Shown: piece after piece, positions 10,306 to 21,830 of the stretch
Layout: every line of letters begins with the position of its first letter
How positions within the stretch are numbered: position 1 is the first letter of the stretch
Source of the DNA: Paramacrobiotus metropolitanus
Taxonomy: Eukaryota; Tardigrada; Eutardigrada; Parachela; Macrobiotidae
Reading direction: 5' to 3'
NCBI RefSeq assembly: GCF_019649055.1
Contig: NW_026570230.1
Coordinates: forward strand, 620,001 to 684,000
Length of the DNA: 64,000 nucleotides
Position numbers and translations under genes: made by a program
The notes under the pieces: generated by a model
The model's database searches: none
Told to the model about the DNA's origin: nothing
Seen by the model: only the letters and a program-made list of their open reading frames with translations

Positions 10306-12248
10306 TTAGGCGTTTCCCGCGGTTGGGCTGGCCCGGCTAGGGCCGCCGCCGCCGTTGCCATTTGGCTTCACCAGCTGGTCCGGTATGGGTGGGAGCGCTG
10401 GCCTTTCATTGGCTGGCGTCTGGTAGCCCTGTTTTGGACCATTCTGCCGGTTGCCGCTACCAGACCCACTTCCTGAGCCGGTGGACTGTCTTCGGCTGCC
10501 TATCCCCCCATTACCACGTGGTGGTCTGGGTTGTTTGGGTGGCACTAAGCCGAAGCGGTTAGGATTGGCTGACCCGGTAGGGTAGCCTTTTGATAGCGGT
10601 TCCGCCAATCCAAATACCATTTCCGGTTTGGATTTTCGCCATATGGCCTGTTCGCGTAGCCACAGCCGTCGGTTGCGTGGTTTCCCCACAGGCAGTGGTT
10701 ACAGGTAATAATCCCATCTTTGGCCCATCGCTCGAACATGCGCTCGACTCGGTCGATGTACATGTCCTCTTGTCTGCGGGCCTCTTCGGGGCTCAGAGTC
10801 TGGCGTTGGCCACTCTGGCCTCCTGGGCTTCGGTTTTGTCCTCCAGGGCTGTTGCCGCTTTGGTTTCCGTTAAAGCTGGCGTTTTGGCCCTTGGAGAACT
10901 TGCCCTTTGGTCCTCCGCCGCTGTTGCCCTGGCTGTAGCCATAGTTGCCCTGGTTTCAGGCCTGGCCATAGCCGCCGCTACCGCCGTTGGGCGGTGTAGA
11001 CCCACGTTGTGGGGAGGCTAAGTTCAAGGCCGCGATGGCGGCGTATGTTGCCTCAATTTGGGCTTGTGTAGCCTGCGGGGGATAGAGTGCCGGTTGTTGT
11101 GGTACGACTTGGGCTGGTGGCGTTTGTATGGCCGTTTGGATGGTTGGGTATCCGCGGCCCGCCTTCCCTTCGTACTCCGGCTTTCCCATTGTATATTGCC
11201 GGACGTAGTCCCGGAATTCCGCCGGTGACTTTGGTATCCGGATGTCCAGAGCGCGGCGCAGTTCTGGCTCTTTCACGTTCTCCCTCAGGAAGTGGAGGGT
11301 CATGGTGTCGTCCAAGCCAGCGCGCGTCTGGAGGGTCAGCATGGCATCGTAATACTGCTCTGGGGTTTCGGTAAAGTGTTGATAGTACCGATGAGTAGTT
11401 TCCCCTATAGCAGTTGCCTGCTGGTTATCGTCACCATATCGAGTGGCAAACTTTTGAAGCCACTCTTCCACTGTCCAGCCGTCCTCGTCTTCGCGATTGG
11501 CTTGGCCAGTGTACCATTCCTTTACAGGGTCCGATAGGGCCATGTTAATGCGGCTCATAAAGTCCGGATCTGGTTTGTTCAGATCGGACGACTGCTTACA
11601 GATCCGTCGGACCTGTGCAAGCCATCCTTTCACCATTGTTTTGTTGCCGTCAAATTTTGGCAACTCGGTGCGGACTTGAGCTCTCGCGGTGGCATTTCCC
11701 ATCTCTTGGGCCATTTCTTTAATTTGCTCTCTGGTTGAGAGAGCTGGCCTGACCGGTGGTGACGGGACAGGTGTTGGTGGCACCTGTTGGTGTTGAGTCA
11801 ACGTTGGTTGACCCGGTATGATCTGGACAGCCCCGTTGGACGCCATTCATCCATATGCTCCATTCGGGAGCTGGGCCAGAATGGGCGCATTTTGGCCCTG
11901 GCCTGGTTGGTCTGCTGGTCCTGGTGGCATGGCCGCTGTTGGCGGTATGCCTGGTGGTTGGGGCTCGTTTTGGCCTGTGGGCGTGATTTGGCCCATCTGT
12001 GGCTGAGCTTGGCCCGTTGGGGCTGCCGCCGTGATAGGAGGGCCAAATAGGCTTAGTTGGCCTTCTAGTGGTGGTTGCACCGTTGGTGTACCACTTTGGC
12101 CTCCTATCTGTCCTTGCGTGGCTGGTGGCCCGAACATAAGGCTCGGCTGGCTGGTCCGGTTTGGATCCATGCTGCTAATGTGAGCCTGGCTTGTGGCCGG
12201 ATGAGGACTAAGGTTGAAGTCCATGTTCGGGAATATGGATGGATACAA
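10306..12248 (-). pseudogene. gag: Gag, C-terminal half: Pro/Gln linker, capsid, zinc knuckle
   Basis: Reading leftward, a Pro/Gln/Gly-rich linker (12248-11850) leads into a retrotransposon Gag capsid region (about 11700-11180). Typical capsid patterns are LPKFDGN, VKEWYTG and a YYDAMLTLQTRAG stretch. A Gly/Asn/Ser-rich segment and one zinc knuckle follow near 10667, CNHC..GNH....C, which fits CX2CX4HX4C. In-frame stops occur at 11847-11849 (TGA, immediately followed by ATG) and 10956-10958 (TGA). The frame changes near 10600 before a Gly/Ser/Pro-rich end at 10306. Pol starts about 330 bp further on in the same frame, after several stops. The first half of this Gag lies directly upstream in other frames. 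Confidence 0.88.
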
Positions 12249-14457
12249 GGACGGGTACGAAGGCTTTGATCCAAAGTAGCTATGGCTGGGTGTTGCCTGG
12301 CTCGGTCAAAGCCTAGCCCGCTCAACGTAGACGGATGAGTCTGCGTTGCGGGTGTCACTATCGTCGTTGGACCGATAGTGGCGGTTGTAGTGACCGGGAC
12401 TGGTGGTGGCGGCAGTGTCACTGTCGCCGTTGATGTTCCGCGGTCCACTGGGCTGGGAGGCGTTGGTATGGTTGGCCCCCTTGGGGGATCCCCAACCGAT
12501 GGTCCTTCCACAGCCATGTTCACATTGTAGTTCTGCTGGTGATACACTGGCTCTCGGTAGAAGCGCTGGCCCTGCCGCAGAGCCTCGTCGACCTTTTCTT
12601 GTTGACGTTGTGTATCTGAGTCCGGAAAGGTATGGTAGGATGGTGGTTCTGCGGACAACTCGGAGTTTATGTCTGCGAGGTGTGACTTTTCCGCATCTAA
12701 GCAGGCGTTTTCCGTGCTTAGCCTTTCCAGTTCCTCGTTCATTTCAGTTATGCGTTGGGTGGCCGCCTGGTAGTCTTTGACCAGGCCGGCGTTATTGGCA
12801 TCCACTGTGATGATCCGGTCATGTTGGCCCTGGATCACCTGTTTGGCTTGGGCGAAGGCCTGCTCCAATTGGACAATGTTTTGGTGTCCAATGGCGCTGT
12901 TTTGCTCAAGTTGTGTCCGAATGGTTGCTACGGTGTTGAGCTGGCTTTGGAGGGCAACGATCTGTTATTGGAGTTTCACGTTTTGTGCCTCCTTCTGTTG
13001 AACCGTTTGGCTCAACAGTCCCCCTTGTTGGATCGTCTTCATGAGATTTTGGTGGCTCTCATAAAAAAAATTGTAGCCGTTCCGCAGGCGGTTGATTTCG
13101 TCCTGCAGGTTGGCCAAGTTTTCAGTAAGACGTTCGTTTTCCCTCTGTAGACGGTCCGCCTCAGAGTCGGTGTCGTCAATGGTGGTCCGGGCCGCAGCCA
13201 AGTCATCCCTGGCTTTGGCCAGCTCAGTCCTCGTAGAGGTGAGCAGGGCTTCGAGGCCCGCCACAGCCGTTTCTAGGCTGTGGATTGTCCTGTTGAGCTG
13301 GTCTCGCTCAGCATTAGAACGTGGTGACAACTTGAGCTGGGTCAGCTCAAGTTGGGTCTGGGCCAGTATGGCCGAGACACGTTTAGCCTCTACGTCCAAT
13401 TTGGACGCAAGGTCTTTGTGCCTGCAGATCTCGTCCTGCATCCAACGTTCGGATAGCAGGGCTGCTTCTGCAATGTCCGCCAGCTGTTTGGTCAGATCCC
13501 TTACTGTGGTCCTGAGTTGGTCGATTTCGTCGAGCTCCTCTGGCCGGGTTGCCTGGATCAGCTTTGGCGGGGTGACGCTGGCGCGGGTTGTGTCCCAGGA
13601 AGGCTGGTTTAGATCCATCCTGGCCGTGGCCCTGTTAAGTTGAGCCAGGTCCACAATTGGCTCTCGGTCCGGTTTGGACAGGCCAGACGCGCCAATGACG
13701 TCATTGGTCGGCGATGGCGTTGTTTGTGCTGAGCCATCGGTTTCAAACATGATGGGCGACTGACTCACGGGCTGTTGGCCCTGGTCATGTGCCTTTGGAC
13801 CAGCCTTTTTGGCTTGGCCCTTTGCCCTCCGTCCACCTTTGGCCACCGTTGGTGCCTCAGGTTGGATCTGGTCCGAGCCCGGTAGGGTTGGACGTGCTGT
13901 CAGATCCTGGACATCAAGGTTGGACCGGGCCAAGTTGTTTGGCTCTGGTCCATTGGTGCGTGTCTTGTCCTCACTTGTGGCCGCCGTTGGCGCCTCAAGT
14001 TGGGCTTGGCCCGAGCCAGATATGTCCGGTTGTTGCGCCAAGTCCCGAGGGACACTGTTGGCCTGGGCCGTCCTATCGGCGCCAGGTTGGCTGTCCTGAG
14101 GCTGGTTGGCCTCAGACAGTTCGTCGGATGCCTCCAGGAATGTGTCGTCCCTGTGGCGTCCAGACTTTCGTCACTTGTCTCCAATTCGGCCGGCAGGATT
14201 TGTTTGTCCCGCCTGTCTTTGGAATCGACCGAACTCGTTGAGCCGGCCGAGTTTGGCTCGTCTGGGTCAGAGCTGTTTGGCTTGGCGTTGCGGAACCGGT
14301 AAGGTCCCGTTGGCTCTCGTGTAGCGTAGCTCTTGCCCAGTTGTTTCTTATATTCATTGGGTTGGCGCCCGTCCATAGGACTGAGCAATCTCCGTTGGAG
14401 TTGCTCATGGCTGGTGTATGGCATCACCTTGGCCAAGGCGCTTTCGATTTGGCCCAT
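12104..14457 (-). pseudogene. gag: Gag, N-terminal half: possible myristoylated start plus long coiled coil
   Basis: The first ATG of the open frame is at 14457 and gives MGQIESALAKV. Gly2 and Ser6 fit an N-myristoylation signal, as in the matrix of many retroviruses. A low-complexity Ser/Pro/Gln region follows. From about 13545 to 12650 comes a long heptad-rich coiled coil with segments such as TVRDLTKQLADI and ADRLQRENERLTENLANL. The frame shifts near 14000, has an in-frame TAA at 12965-12967, and shifts again near 12150. The whole Gag would span about 1,380 codons, several times the usual Ty3/Gypsy length of roughly 300-500 residues. The coiled coil may drive assembly or bind a host partner; that is inference. 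Confidence 0.75.
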
Positions 14458-15460
14458 GGTATTGGGATTTGAGAAATTTCTTTGGTCTTGGTCCGGACCG
14501 GAACGGTGGGTTGGCTGTCGCTGGTTGGTGCTGGTCAGGTACACTAGAGCTCAGGTTTAGCGTTAGCTTCCTATGGCCCTATGTTACGCTACTGACCAGT
14601 GTGACGTCGGTTACAAAGTGGTCTTGCAATAAGCTCTACGTCCCGAGTAGCGTGCCGTGAGCAAAATTCAAAAAAACAATATGACTCACTACGAGTCTTA
14701 TAACACGGGGAAGTTTCCCATGTGTTCTGATTGGTCAAATTTTTATGGAAAGTTACCACAGTGGCGTCACGCGACTTTTTCGCGAAAATTCCGGCTGGAC
14801 AAAATGGCGGTTGTTTTCGCCGAAAAAATTAAGGAAAAATCGAGGAAAATTTTCTGGAGAGTAAAATTACACAATTCTAGTGCAACTTTTCACGAGGAAT
14901 CCAGAAATGCTACTTTTAAGCAAATCGGATAAACGGTTCGAAAGTTATTGAATTTTAACGTACTGGTTCTACGTCAAGACCTCGAAATTTCCGAAAGTTC
15001 TACGCGTCACAGCAGGTCTTACCGGCGGTTGATCGTGCCAAACTGCTGCTCCGTCGTTCCAATTCACCCTCTTCTACCGTGAGGGCCGCAGCGCACCCGA
15101 TAGGGCGTAATGGTGTGTCAGGACCGTACCAAACGCAGTTTTTGCGCCGGGAGCCAAAGCTGCGGGAGGTCTACTTATAGACGCTGACCCGTATCATGCA
15201 ACCCGGTAGGGCGCTTATTTGGTCAACTGCGACGTACCCAACTCAGTTTTTGAGCGGGGAGCCAAAGCTGCGGGGGACCTACTTATAGGCGCCGACCCGT
15301 ATGTAATCCGTCGCGCTGCAGACTTCCAATGAAGTCTGTATGATGCAGGAGATGAGGTCGCGGGATGGCTGGCCTACTTATAGGCAATCAGTGTAGTTCG
15401 ACCGGTGATGCCTTCACTGGGAGATCAGAGGATTCCAGGAAAGAAAACCGAAGGATGCTG
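14458..15460. other. Leader/LTR-like DNA upstream of the minus-strand gag
   Basis: No convincing gene is visible. By position it should contain the 5' untranslated region, primer-binding site and 5' LTR of the minus-strand retrotransposon. I could not fix LTR ends or a tRNA-matching primer site, because the partner LTR has been lost at the 5.88-kb junction. Confidence 0.5.
15101..15384. repeat. About 108-bp tandem repeat, two full units plus a partial
   Basis: TAGGGCG occurs at 15101 and 15207, AAAGCTGCGGG at 15156 and 15264, and ACTTATAG at 15173, 15281 and 15376. The units are imperfect and share the order of these blocks. Repeated promoter or enhancer blocks of this size are common in LTRs, so this may be the regulatory part of the LTR. 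Confidence 0.7.
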
Positions 15461-16189
15461 CTACCATGTCAGATATGACACGGAAGCAGAGCGAAAATGG
15501 GGGCAAAATATGCCTTTATTGTGAAAACAATAAAGCAACCACAAAACAACACAGAAATGCCAATGCGGCGTATGCTGTGGAAAAGTAGCTGCAAGCGCGC
15601 AAGTCGGTAAAGTGATAATGATGCAGCGTGCTGCAGGTATGCAACAGCTGATGCCGTAAAGCATGGAATCGCTCGTAGGCGCTGGGCTACGCCCCCCAAG
15701 AGTGCTGGAGCGATGCGCTGATTGGTCAGCGAGACAAAGTGAACGCTGAGTAATCAGCGTAATAAGCGCGGCACGAACGGCGTAGCCGTGTGCGGGCGGG
15801 CGACAGAGAAAGCCACAAGAGGTGTCTACCGCCTCGAGTGAGCGGTCTCTGACATCACATATTTCAAGCGTATTTTTAGAATATGTGTACGTAGAAAGAT
15901 GAAGACAAGAATGAACCAAAACTCGTATATATTGTACTCGTATATACTCTGTACAAGCTATTAAACAAGGAAGACGGAGATGCTGCCACTGCCACAGACC
16001 CGCCCTAAATCATATCATTTTATGCTGGTAACATTACATCATTTTTTACTCTCTCAAACAGATTGAGAAAAATACTGTCTGGAGAGCGGCTCTAAGAAAT
16101 TACATAAAACTTATTAGTGCAGACAGATTCATCAAGAACGGTGCTGGTGGACGTCAGTGCCATTTCTTCAGAGACCACATTCGGGACAT
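15461..16189. other. No supported gene
   Basis: Open frames here lack domain, splice or composition support. The segment is mixed sequence between the retrotransposon leader and the last exon of F-box gene A. Confidence 0.5.
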
Positions 16190-17829
16190 TCAATGATACT
16201 GTCGACTCTGTCCGTGACCTTCATCCACGGAATACCGCTTTCGCTGACTGTCCATCATCAAACGATGCAACGCGTTCAAAGCGGAGTTGGTTAACTTGGA
16301 CACATCCAGACAGCGCAATTTCTCGTCGGTCCAGTTAGATTGTCGGTCGAGAACACCTTCTCGCCCATCGAAGTTTTGGGAGTTGCACAAAATCTATTCA
16401 ACGGCAACAGCACTGCATTACTTCGCTCACTGTATGACTTTCGTTATTATTAGTGATTATACTCGTAAGTGCAATGCCATGCTTAGTAATGCACATAAAC
16501 TCGTACTTCGATATTTCTCACGTTCGGTACGTTTGTATAATTTATCTTTCAGCAAGTCGGGACAGCAGAGAGAAGGAGTTCTCTACGTTCGTTCACGCAA
16601 AAAAAGTTTAATAAATCATATTTAATAAATCATAGTTTGTCCAAACGACAGTAATTGTTCACGTGATAAATTAAGAAAATGTATTTCCATGTAGAACAAC
16701 CCGAAGAATTCCCTGTCTCTGGTGTACTCTCGGAAGTCGGTGTTATAGCGTTGAATTTCCCAAAATGGAAAAATATTTAGGTAGCTGTGTGTATTGCTCG
16801 GAATGCTAACAGATACAAATAAATAACCTTTCGTATGGGAGAAAGAATTAACAACTTGCCTGCACCAAGTGAGAACGACTAATGGAGTTTTTCTGATCGA
16901 CAGTCTCCTGTATCCAGGCAGAAAGCCTGGCCGGATCGGCGCACGATGTTGGTAAAGCTGATCCAGCATGCTGCACAAATCAGAGCACAGATCGGATGAA
17001 TTCAAATCCTGCAAGGCACGAGGAAGGACCTCACACTGGTTCCCCAAATGCCAACCGTCTGCAACGACTGTGCAGTTTCTCCAGCTAATAGTGGACACAG
17101 TCGACGCAGCTGCGACGAAAGCGTCAGCCATACTGCATACTTCCTGGGGAAAGCGATTGAAAATCTGGCAAACGTCAAACTCAGCTTGCGGCGTAGTGCC
17201 GGCTGCAGTGCCTCCCTGTGTGCTTGTACGAATCGCAGGCACTGGACCAGTTCGGTGTCGGCACCGTTTTGTACAGCGTTGGCTATAGTGATGCGGTCCG
17301 TGGTGTTTGTGACGCATTTCCATAAGCTTCCGACCACCATGACAATCCTGCGCTTTTCGTCCTGGCTGGATGTTCTCGGTTGGGACAGAAACGATACACG
17401 AATTTCTTTGGAGTATTTCTCCTGCGTGAGCACAGAATTCCACAGTGTGCATACGCGACGATATCTCACTAGGTCGATGCTGTCCAGATATTGGAATATT
17501 TCGCCAAGTATTTCGACCGGCAATGTTGATAGACGTTCACCTGGATCGACCGGTTGCGGCGCGGCATCTTCAGAATCCTGTTACTCGTTCGACGGAATCC
17601 ATTTTGACCCGAAGAACGTCCACCCTGCGGCGACGCGCTTTTCCATTTCGCGCCGGGCGTCCCTTAAGAGGACTTCCTATTGCGGCAATATCGCATAAAC
17701 CATAAATTATTAGAAAATGCCACATTGTAACACCTGCAGAATTAGGGCACAGTCTCACCGAGACTTAATCATGCCGAGACATTTTGCCGCAGGGCTGTTT
17801 CGACGAAAAGTCCATTTTAACAGATAATT

Positions 17830-18120
17830 TTTTTATCAGGCTTATTGAAACTAAGCAAAAAATTAATGACCTCTAAAAATTCATGACCTCAAAAAGAAAC
17901 TAACAGCAAGCGACTAACATAAGCAAAAAATTCATGGCCTCAAAAAGAAACTAACTAAGAAAATACGAAGGGTAAGAACCATAAGAAACCTAAGAATAAC
18001 CTAAGAAACCTAAAAATAGCCTAAGAATAACCTAAGACTAACCTAACAATAATTTAGAATAACCTAAGAAGCCTGAAAAATCTAAGAAAACCTCAAAAGA
18101 AACCCGGAAAACCTGCGAAA
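17830..18120. repeat. Degenerate CCTAAGAAA simple repeat in gene A intron 1
   Basis: The A-rich sequence is dominated by variants of cctaagaaa and cctaagaata. It lies inside the 1,348-bp intron 18925-17578. Short pieces of the same pattern reappear at 18365-18450. Confidence 0.65.
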
Positions 18121-18124
18121 TTTA

Positions 18125-18345
18125 AGCGTGTCGAATGCTTTTGCGGCGAACTGGCGAAGTGTCCGCGACCAGACGTCTGGCGTCAAAATGTCGCAAAGTC
18201 GAAATGTCTCAATGCTAATTGTTCCTAACCGAAGTGTTTCACCGTCAAAATGTCCCGCGGCGAAAAGTCGTGCGCCGAATTTAAATGCGGCAAAATGTCA
18301 CACTCCCAAATGTCCGGGTGCGCATAATCGATTAACACTGCGCCG
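18125..18345. repeat. Degenerate (C/G)AAAATGTC repeat in gene A intron 1
   Basis: Variants of AAATGTC, GAAGTGT and AAAAGTC recur every 12-25 bp between 18180 and 18325, with interposed GC-rich bits. No coding potential is seen. It may be the remnant of a minisatellite or a foldback element. Confidence 0.45.
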
Positions 18346-19687
18346 ACCGCCACGGGGGCGACAGCTAAGAAAACTAAGAAATAATATCAACCGAAGAAAT
18401 CCAATAAACCTACGAAATCCGAAGCTAACAAAACCGAGAAAACCTGAAAATAGATAAGATTATTAAAACGGTTAACTAGCTAATGCTACTGGCCGCATCA
18501 AAGTAATGGTGATTGATAAACCGGGAACTATACAGATTCAGTCTATACTGCTTAAACTCCATTTGCAATAACACTCAAACCTGTGAAATTTGATCGACTG
18601 TCGTTGATATTTTTTAGTGTAAAAACATTATCTATTGTACTCGTAGTCTGAGCATGCGCACGACTGCACGAGCACGTCGCAGCGCCCGATGCAAATTTAT
18701 TGCAAAACGATAATAACAAAAAAGTTTTATTCAAATGACACCGCAGCTCACAACCCAGTGTCTGTTTTCAAATATGGTCGTGTAATTATAAAATTAAAAA
18801 TGAAATACTCATTATAAAAGTCACTCATTACAAAACTCATGTACTATTATAAAATTTACTCATCACTCATTATAAAATTATTTATGTACTCATTATAAAA
18901 TTTTAACGATGCAGTTTGTACTCACCACATAATCTCTAGTTATCCCACTGGTTTGACCATATTCATTCTGCTCCTGCAAGCACATCGCCACCTTTCCGAT
19001 GTGACACACTGGCTGCACTTTCCATACGGCCAGCTTCTCCTTCCAAATATTCCACAGGGCAGCCGACATCGGTCCATCACCGGCGTACGACTGCGCCAAC
19101 GAGTATGATTCAGTGAAAAACTGGAAAGGGCGAATGGCGCGCCACTGCAGGATCATCTTGGGTGGTACAATGCGAACCGCTTGGACTGGAAGACAGTCCT
19201 GGACGATCAAAGAGCCGCACTGCACTTCAACAAACACGCAAGCTTTGCCGAACATCCCGGTAACGAGCAATTTGGCTGGGCACCATGTCCACGGTTTATC
19301 CGGGGTTGTTCGCGCTAGCACCTGAATTTTCTCCTCCGAGTCCGCGCTTGATGCCCTTTCTAATTCTTCAATCGTACTGTCGTAATATACAATGGAAGAC
19401 ATCAAACAACGAAAGACCCTCCCGCAGTGATGATCCATAAATTGCGTGCTCTGCCCGGGACAGCCGAAATCCAGAATATAGCCTTTATCAGTGGCGTTGA
19501 CGACATGTGCATACTGCAGCTGACCGTTGTCCGCCAACACATCCACCGCGTTCCAACCTTCCACGTCGGTGGTTTTGTAGACTAAACGCATCTCAATTAA
19601 TGCGTCGGCAATGTGAGACCGTTGTTCGAGTTGCTATCTTATGGGCCAGAAGCGGCTGCGTTTCGATCAAGCTCAGGAAATGCAGTT

Positions 19688-19746
19688 GTAATTACCACGC
19701 GTAATTACCACCACAGCAAAAATACATGGACAGCTGTAATTACCAC
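19688..19746. promoter_or_regulatory. Three identical GTAATTACCAC boxes upstream of gene A
   Basis: GTAATTACCAC occurs exactly at 19688-19698, 19701-19711 and 19736-19746, 97-155 bp upstream of the gene A ATG at 19591. The TAATTA core is the kind bound by homeodomain factors. A role as promoter elements is inference from position and repetition. Confidence 0.4.
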
Positions 19747-20516
19747 GGCTGACAGTAATTGAAATAATGCGTCTGGCATGTGCGTTCCTTTGAATAAGGG
19801 AGTCTGTTCCGTGTAAAACGTGTGCATGTTAAGCTCCGTGTCAGTGACATCTTATTCAGGGTTTTGTTTGGTCTGGGGAAACCGGATTTGATTGAAGTAT
19901 ATATGATGAACTATTTTTTTCGAGAATGCACGGAGGCATGTTGACATAGTCCACGATTTCGTTAGTTTTTTTTTTGTTCCGCGGTGACCGTACGGCCAGA
20001 GCAAGCTGAAAATCCGTTGAGCGAGCTTATAGTGGAGCAATACCGGTACTTCAAGTGTGCGTTATTAAAGTTAAATGAAAATTGACGATTATATTTATAC
20101 CCGACAGCTTTAGCATGGATGATGTAACGGAGGTGCCAGATTTTCGCTGTTTTTGTGTTTGGCTTGAATTCCTAAAAGGATAATAATAACAGTAAAAGTA
20201 ATAACAATACAGTATAACAAAAAAAGTACCAGAAAACGTTTCCTATCTTCTGACTACTGGAAAAGTTTTTTTACTTAGAAAGTAACACACCGCTGTGCAT
20301 AAGTTGTAAGTATATGTACAGACTGTATATTAAAATAACTTTCCATCGCTGTTGTAAAAGTCATCCGTATTGTGTAAGCGCTTTTTTTTTTGTCGGGAAC
20401 AAAAGTCTAAACATTTCGGCCGACATTTATTGACGATTTTCGTGCGTGTTTTGTAATCAACGTCTGGACGAATAGGTTACATGGATACATGCCGCTTTTA
20501 AGCTGACTGATATTAA
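19747..20516. other. No supported gene
   Basis: AT-rich sequence between the gene A upstream boxes and the foldback element. No gene is supported. Confidence 0.5.
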
Positions 20517-21172
20517 GGGATTTGGCCCGGTACATAGCACCAAGTTCGTGTACATCCAAGGGAACTTTCGCTGTTGCGCGCTCCCAAATACTTTTTTGCA
20601 TTGCTTTATGGTATTTTGTAGCCAGAAGAATTGTATACCTAGGTAAGAAAACCGTTTGCGCGCGCAACATCCGGTTGCGAAGTTATGAGGGTATCAAATT
20701 CCATTCAGTGTTCAAAGTCATTATGGACCGATCCTTTCAAATTTTGCGTAAATACACATAACCATGAAGATCGTTTTGACACGGATCCAGACTTCTACGA
20801 TTTTTTTCAAATTTTAAAATGAATTTTGAAGTTTTTGAAATTCATTTTAAAATTTGAAAAACATGCTAGAACAGTGGATCCGTGTCAAAACGATCTTCAT
20901 GGGTATGTGCATTTACGCGCAAAATTTGAAAGGGATCGGTCCATGATGAGACTTTTGGTACACCTGAATGCATTTAAACTTTTTGGAATTTTGTTACCCT
21001 CATAACTCCGCAACCGGATGTTGCGCGCGAAAAACGGATTTCACGCCTATGTACACCAGTCATTTGGCTACACAATGCCAAAAAGCAACCCTAAAAAGTG
21101 TTTGAAAGTGCGCGAAAGCGAATATTCCCGTCAATGTACACGATTTTAGCGCTATATACCGGGCCAAATCCC
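20517..21172. mobile_element. 656-bp foldback element flanked by TTAA
   Basis: Nearly the whole unit is one imperfect inverted repeat. The left arm starts GGGATTTGGCCCGGTA, and the right arm ends with its complement just before 21173. The centre is near 20840. TTAA lies on both sides (20513-20516 and 21173-21176), which fits a piggyBac-type target duplication, although GGG is not the commonest terminus for that group. No transposase is present, so it is non-autonomous. Short open frames inside are products of the palindrome. Confidence 0.75.
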
Positions 21173-21671
21173 TTAAGCGGTGCCAGCCGCTGATTGTTCC
21201 CAGTTACTCTAAGAACTGATGAAGATATACTCTGTAGATAGCGGTATATTATACATAAAAAATGAAAACGTTGATACAAAAAGGAAAGCTAGCGGCACTA
21301 AATATGCGCAATCGGTAAAAAAATGGTATTCATCTGAATTTACGTTAAATAAAAAATTCCTTTAATTTCAATAGAAGAATTCATGAGAACATTCGATATC
21401 GTGTAGCAAGCATATTATGTAGTCCCCACACCTATATTATGTACAATATATAGTATATGTTCAGAGTATGTATTATGTTAGATAGGGCAAATCTTCCAAA
21501 CTGTTAACGATAAGCTATACAAGCGAATAGCGATCAAACATTCAACCGATAACTACTAAACAGTGGCAGCAACGGAGTGCGGACTCCACGTCAAGAAAAT
21601 GAGAAATATGTTAATAACTGAAAGGCACTTTCCGTTAACGACATTTCCTGTAGAAGTCGTCTATCCGGTCT
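21173..21671. other. No supported gene
   Basis: Mixed AT-rich sequence between the foldback element and the orphan exon 3. No gene is visible. Confidence 0.5.
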
Positions 21672-21830
21672 TTATTCCGCTGAATATTGGTCAGAAATTA
21701 AGCGTTGTAGCGCGTGTAACGTCAGTTTGGGAAGATTGGATACGTCCAGACAGCGCAATTCATCGGTCAAAGGTGGTTGCCGATAGTGGAAACCATCACA
21801 CCCGTCGCCGTTGTGGAAATCGTACAAAAC
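21672..21830 (-). pseudogene. Orphan exon 3 of the F-box family
   Basis: It encodes the family's C-terminal module (VLYDFHNGDG..., DELRCLDVSNLPKLTLHALQ), most like gene C exon 3. Where the other copies have an AG acceptor, this one has CCG (21831-21833), so the splice site is destroyed. No matching exon 1 or 2 lies between it and gene B. It is what remains of a deleted family member. Confidence 0.65.

Larger units (their letters stand above)
16190..19591 (-). pseudogene. F-box gene A (Tudor/SH3-like + F-box + C-terminal module)
   Basis: Exon 1 (19591-18926, 222 codons) carries two SH3/Tudor-like modules, with WNAVDVL..GQLQYAHVV near residues 13-30 and KIQVLAR..PWTWCPAKLLV near 88-110. It ends at GTGAGT (18925-18920), phase 0. 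Exon 2 starts after CAG at about 17577. It has an F-box (LPVEILGEIFQYLDS..RRVCTLW) and a helical region, then shifts frame near 17150 and again near 16950. It ends in a GC donor, CAG/GCAAGT, at 16859-16854. Exon 3 (16393-16190) follows a TAG acceptor and holds EKLRCLDVSKLTNSALNALH. Family order and phases match gene B. The two frameshifts make it a probable pseudogene unless they are assembly errors. Confidence 0.72.

Noticed and set aside
15461-15919. 152-codon minus-strand frame
   Set aside because: Cys- and His-rich without pattern, no domain, no splice support, and it overlaps probable retrotransposon leader DNA.
20407-20761. Short frames on both strands
   Set aside because: They fall in the arms of the TTAA foldback element.
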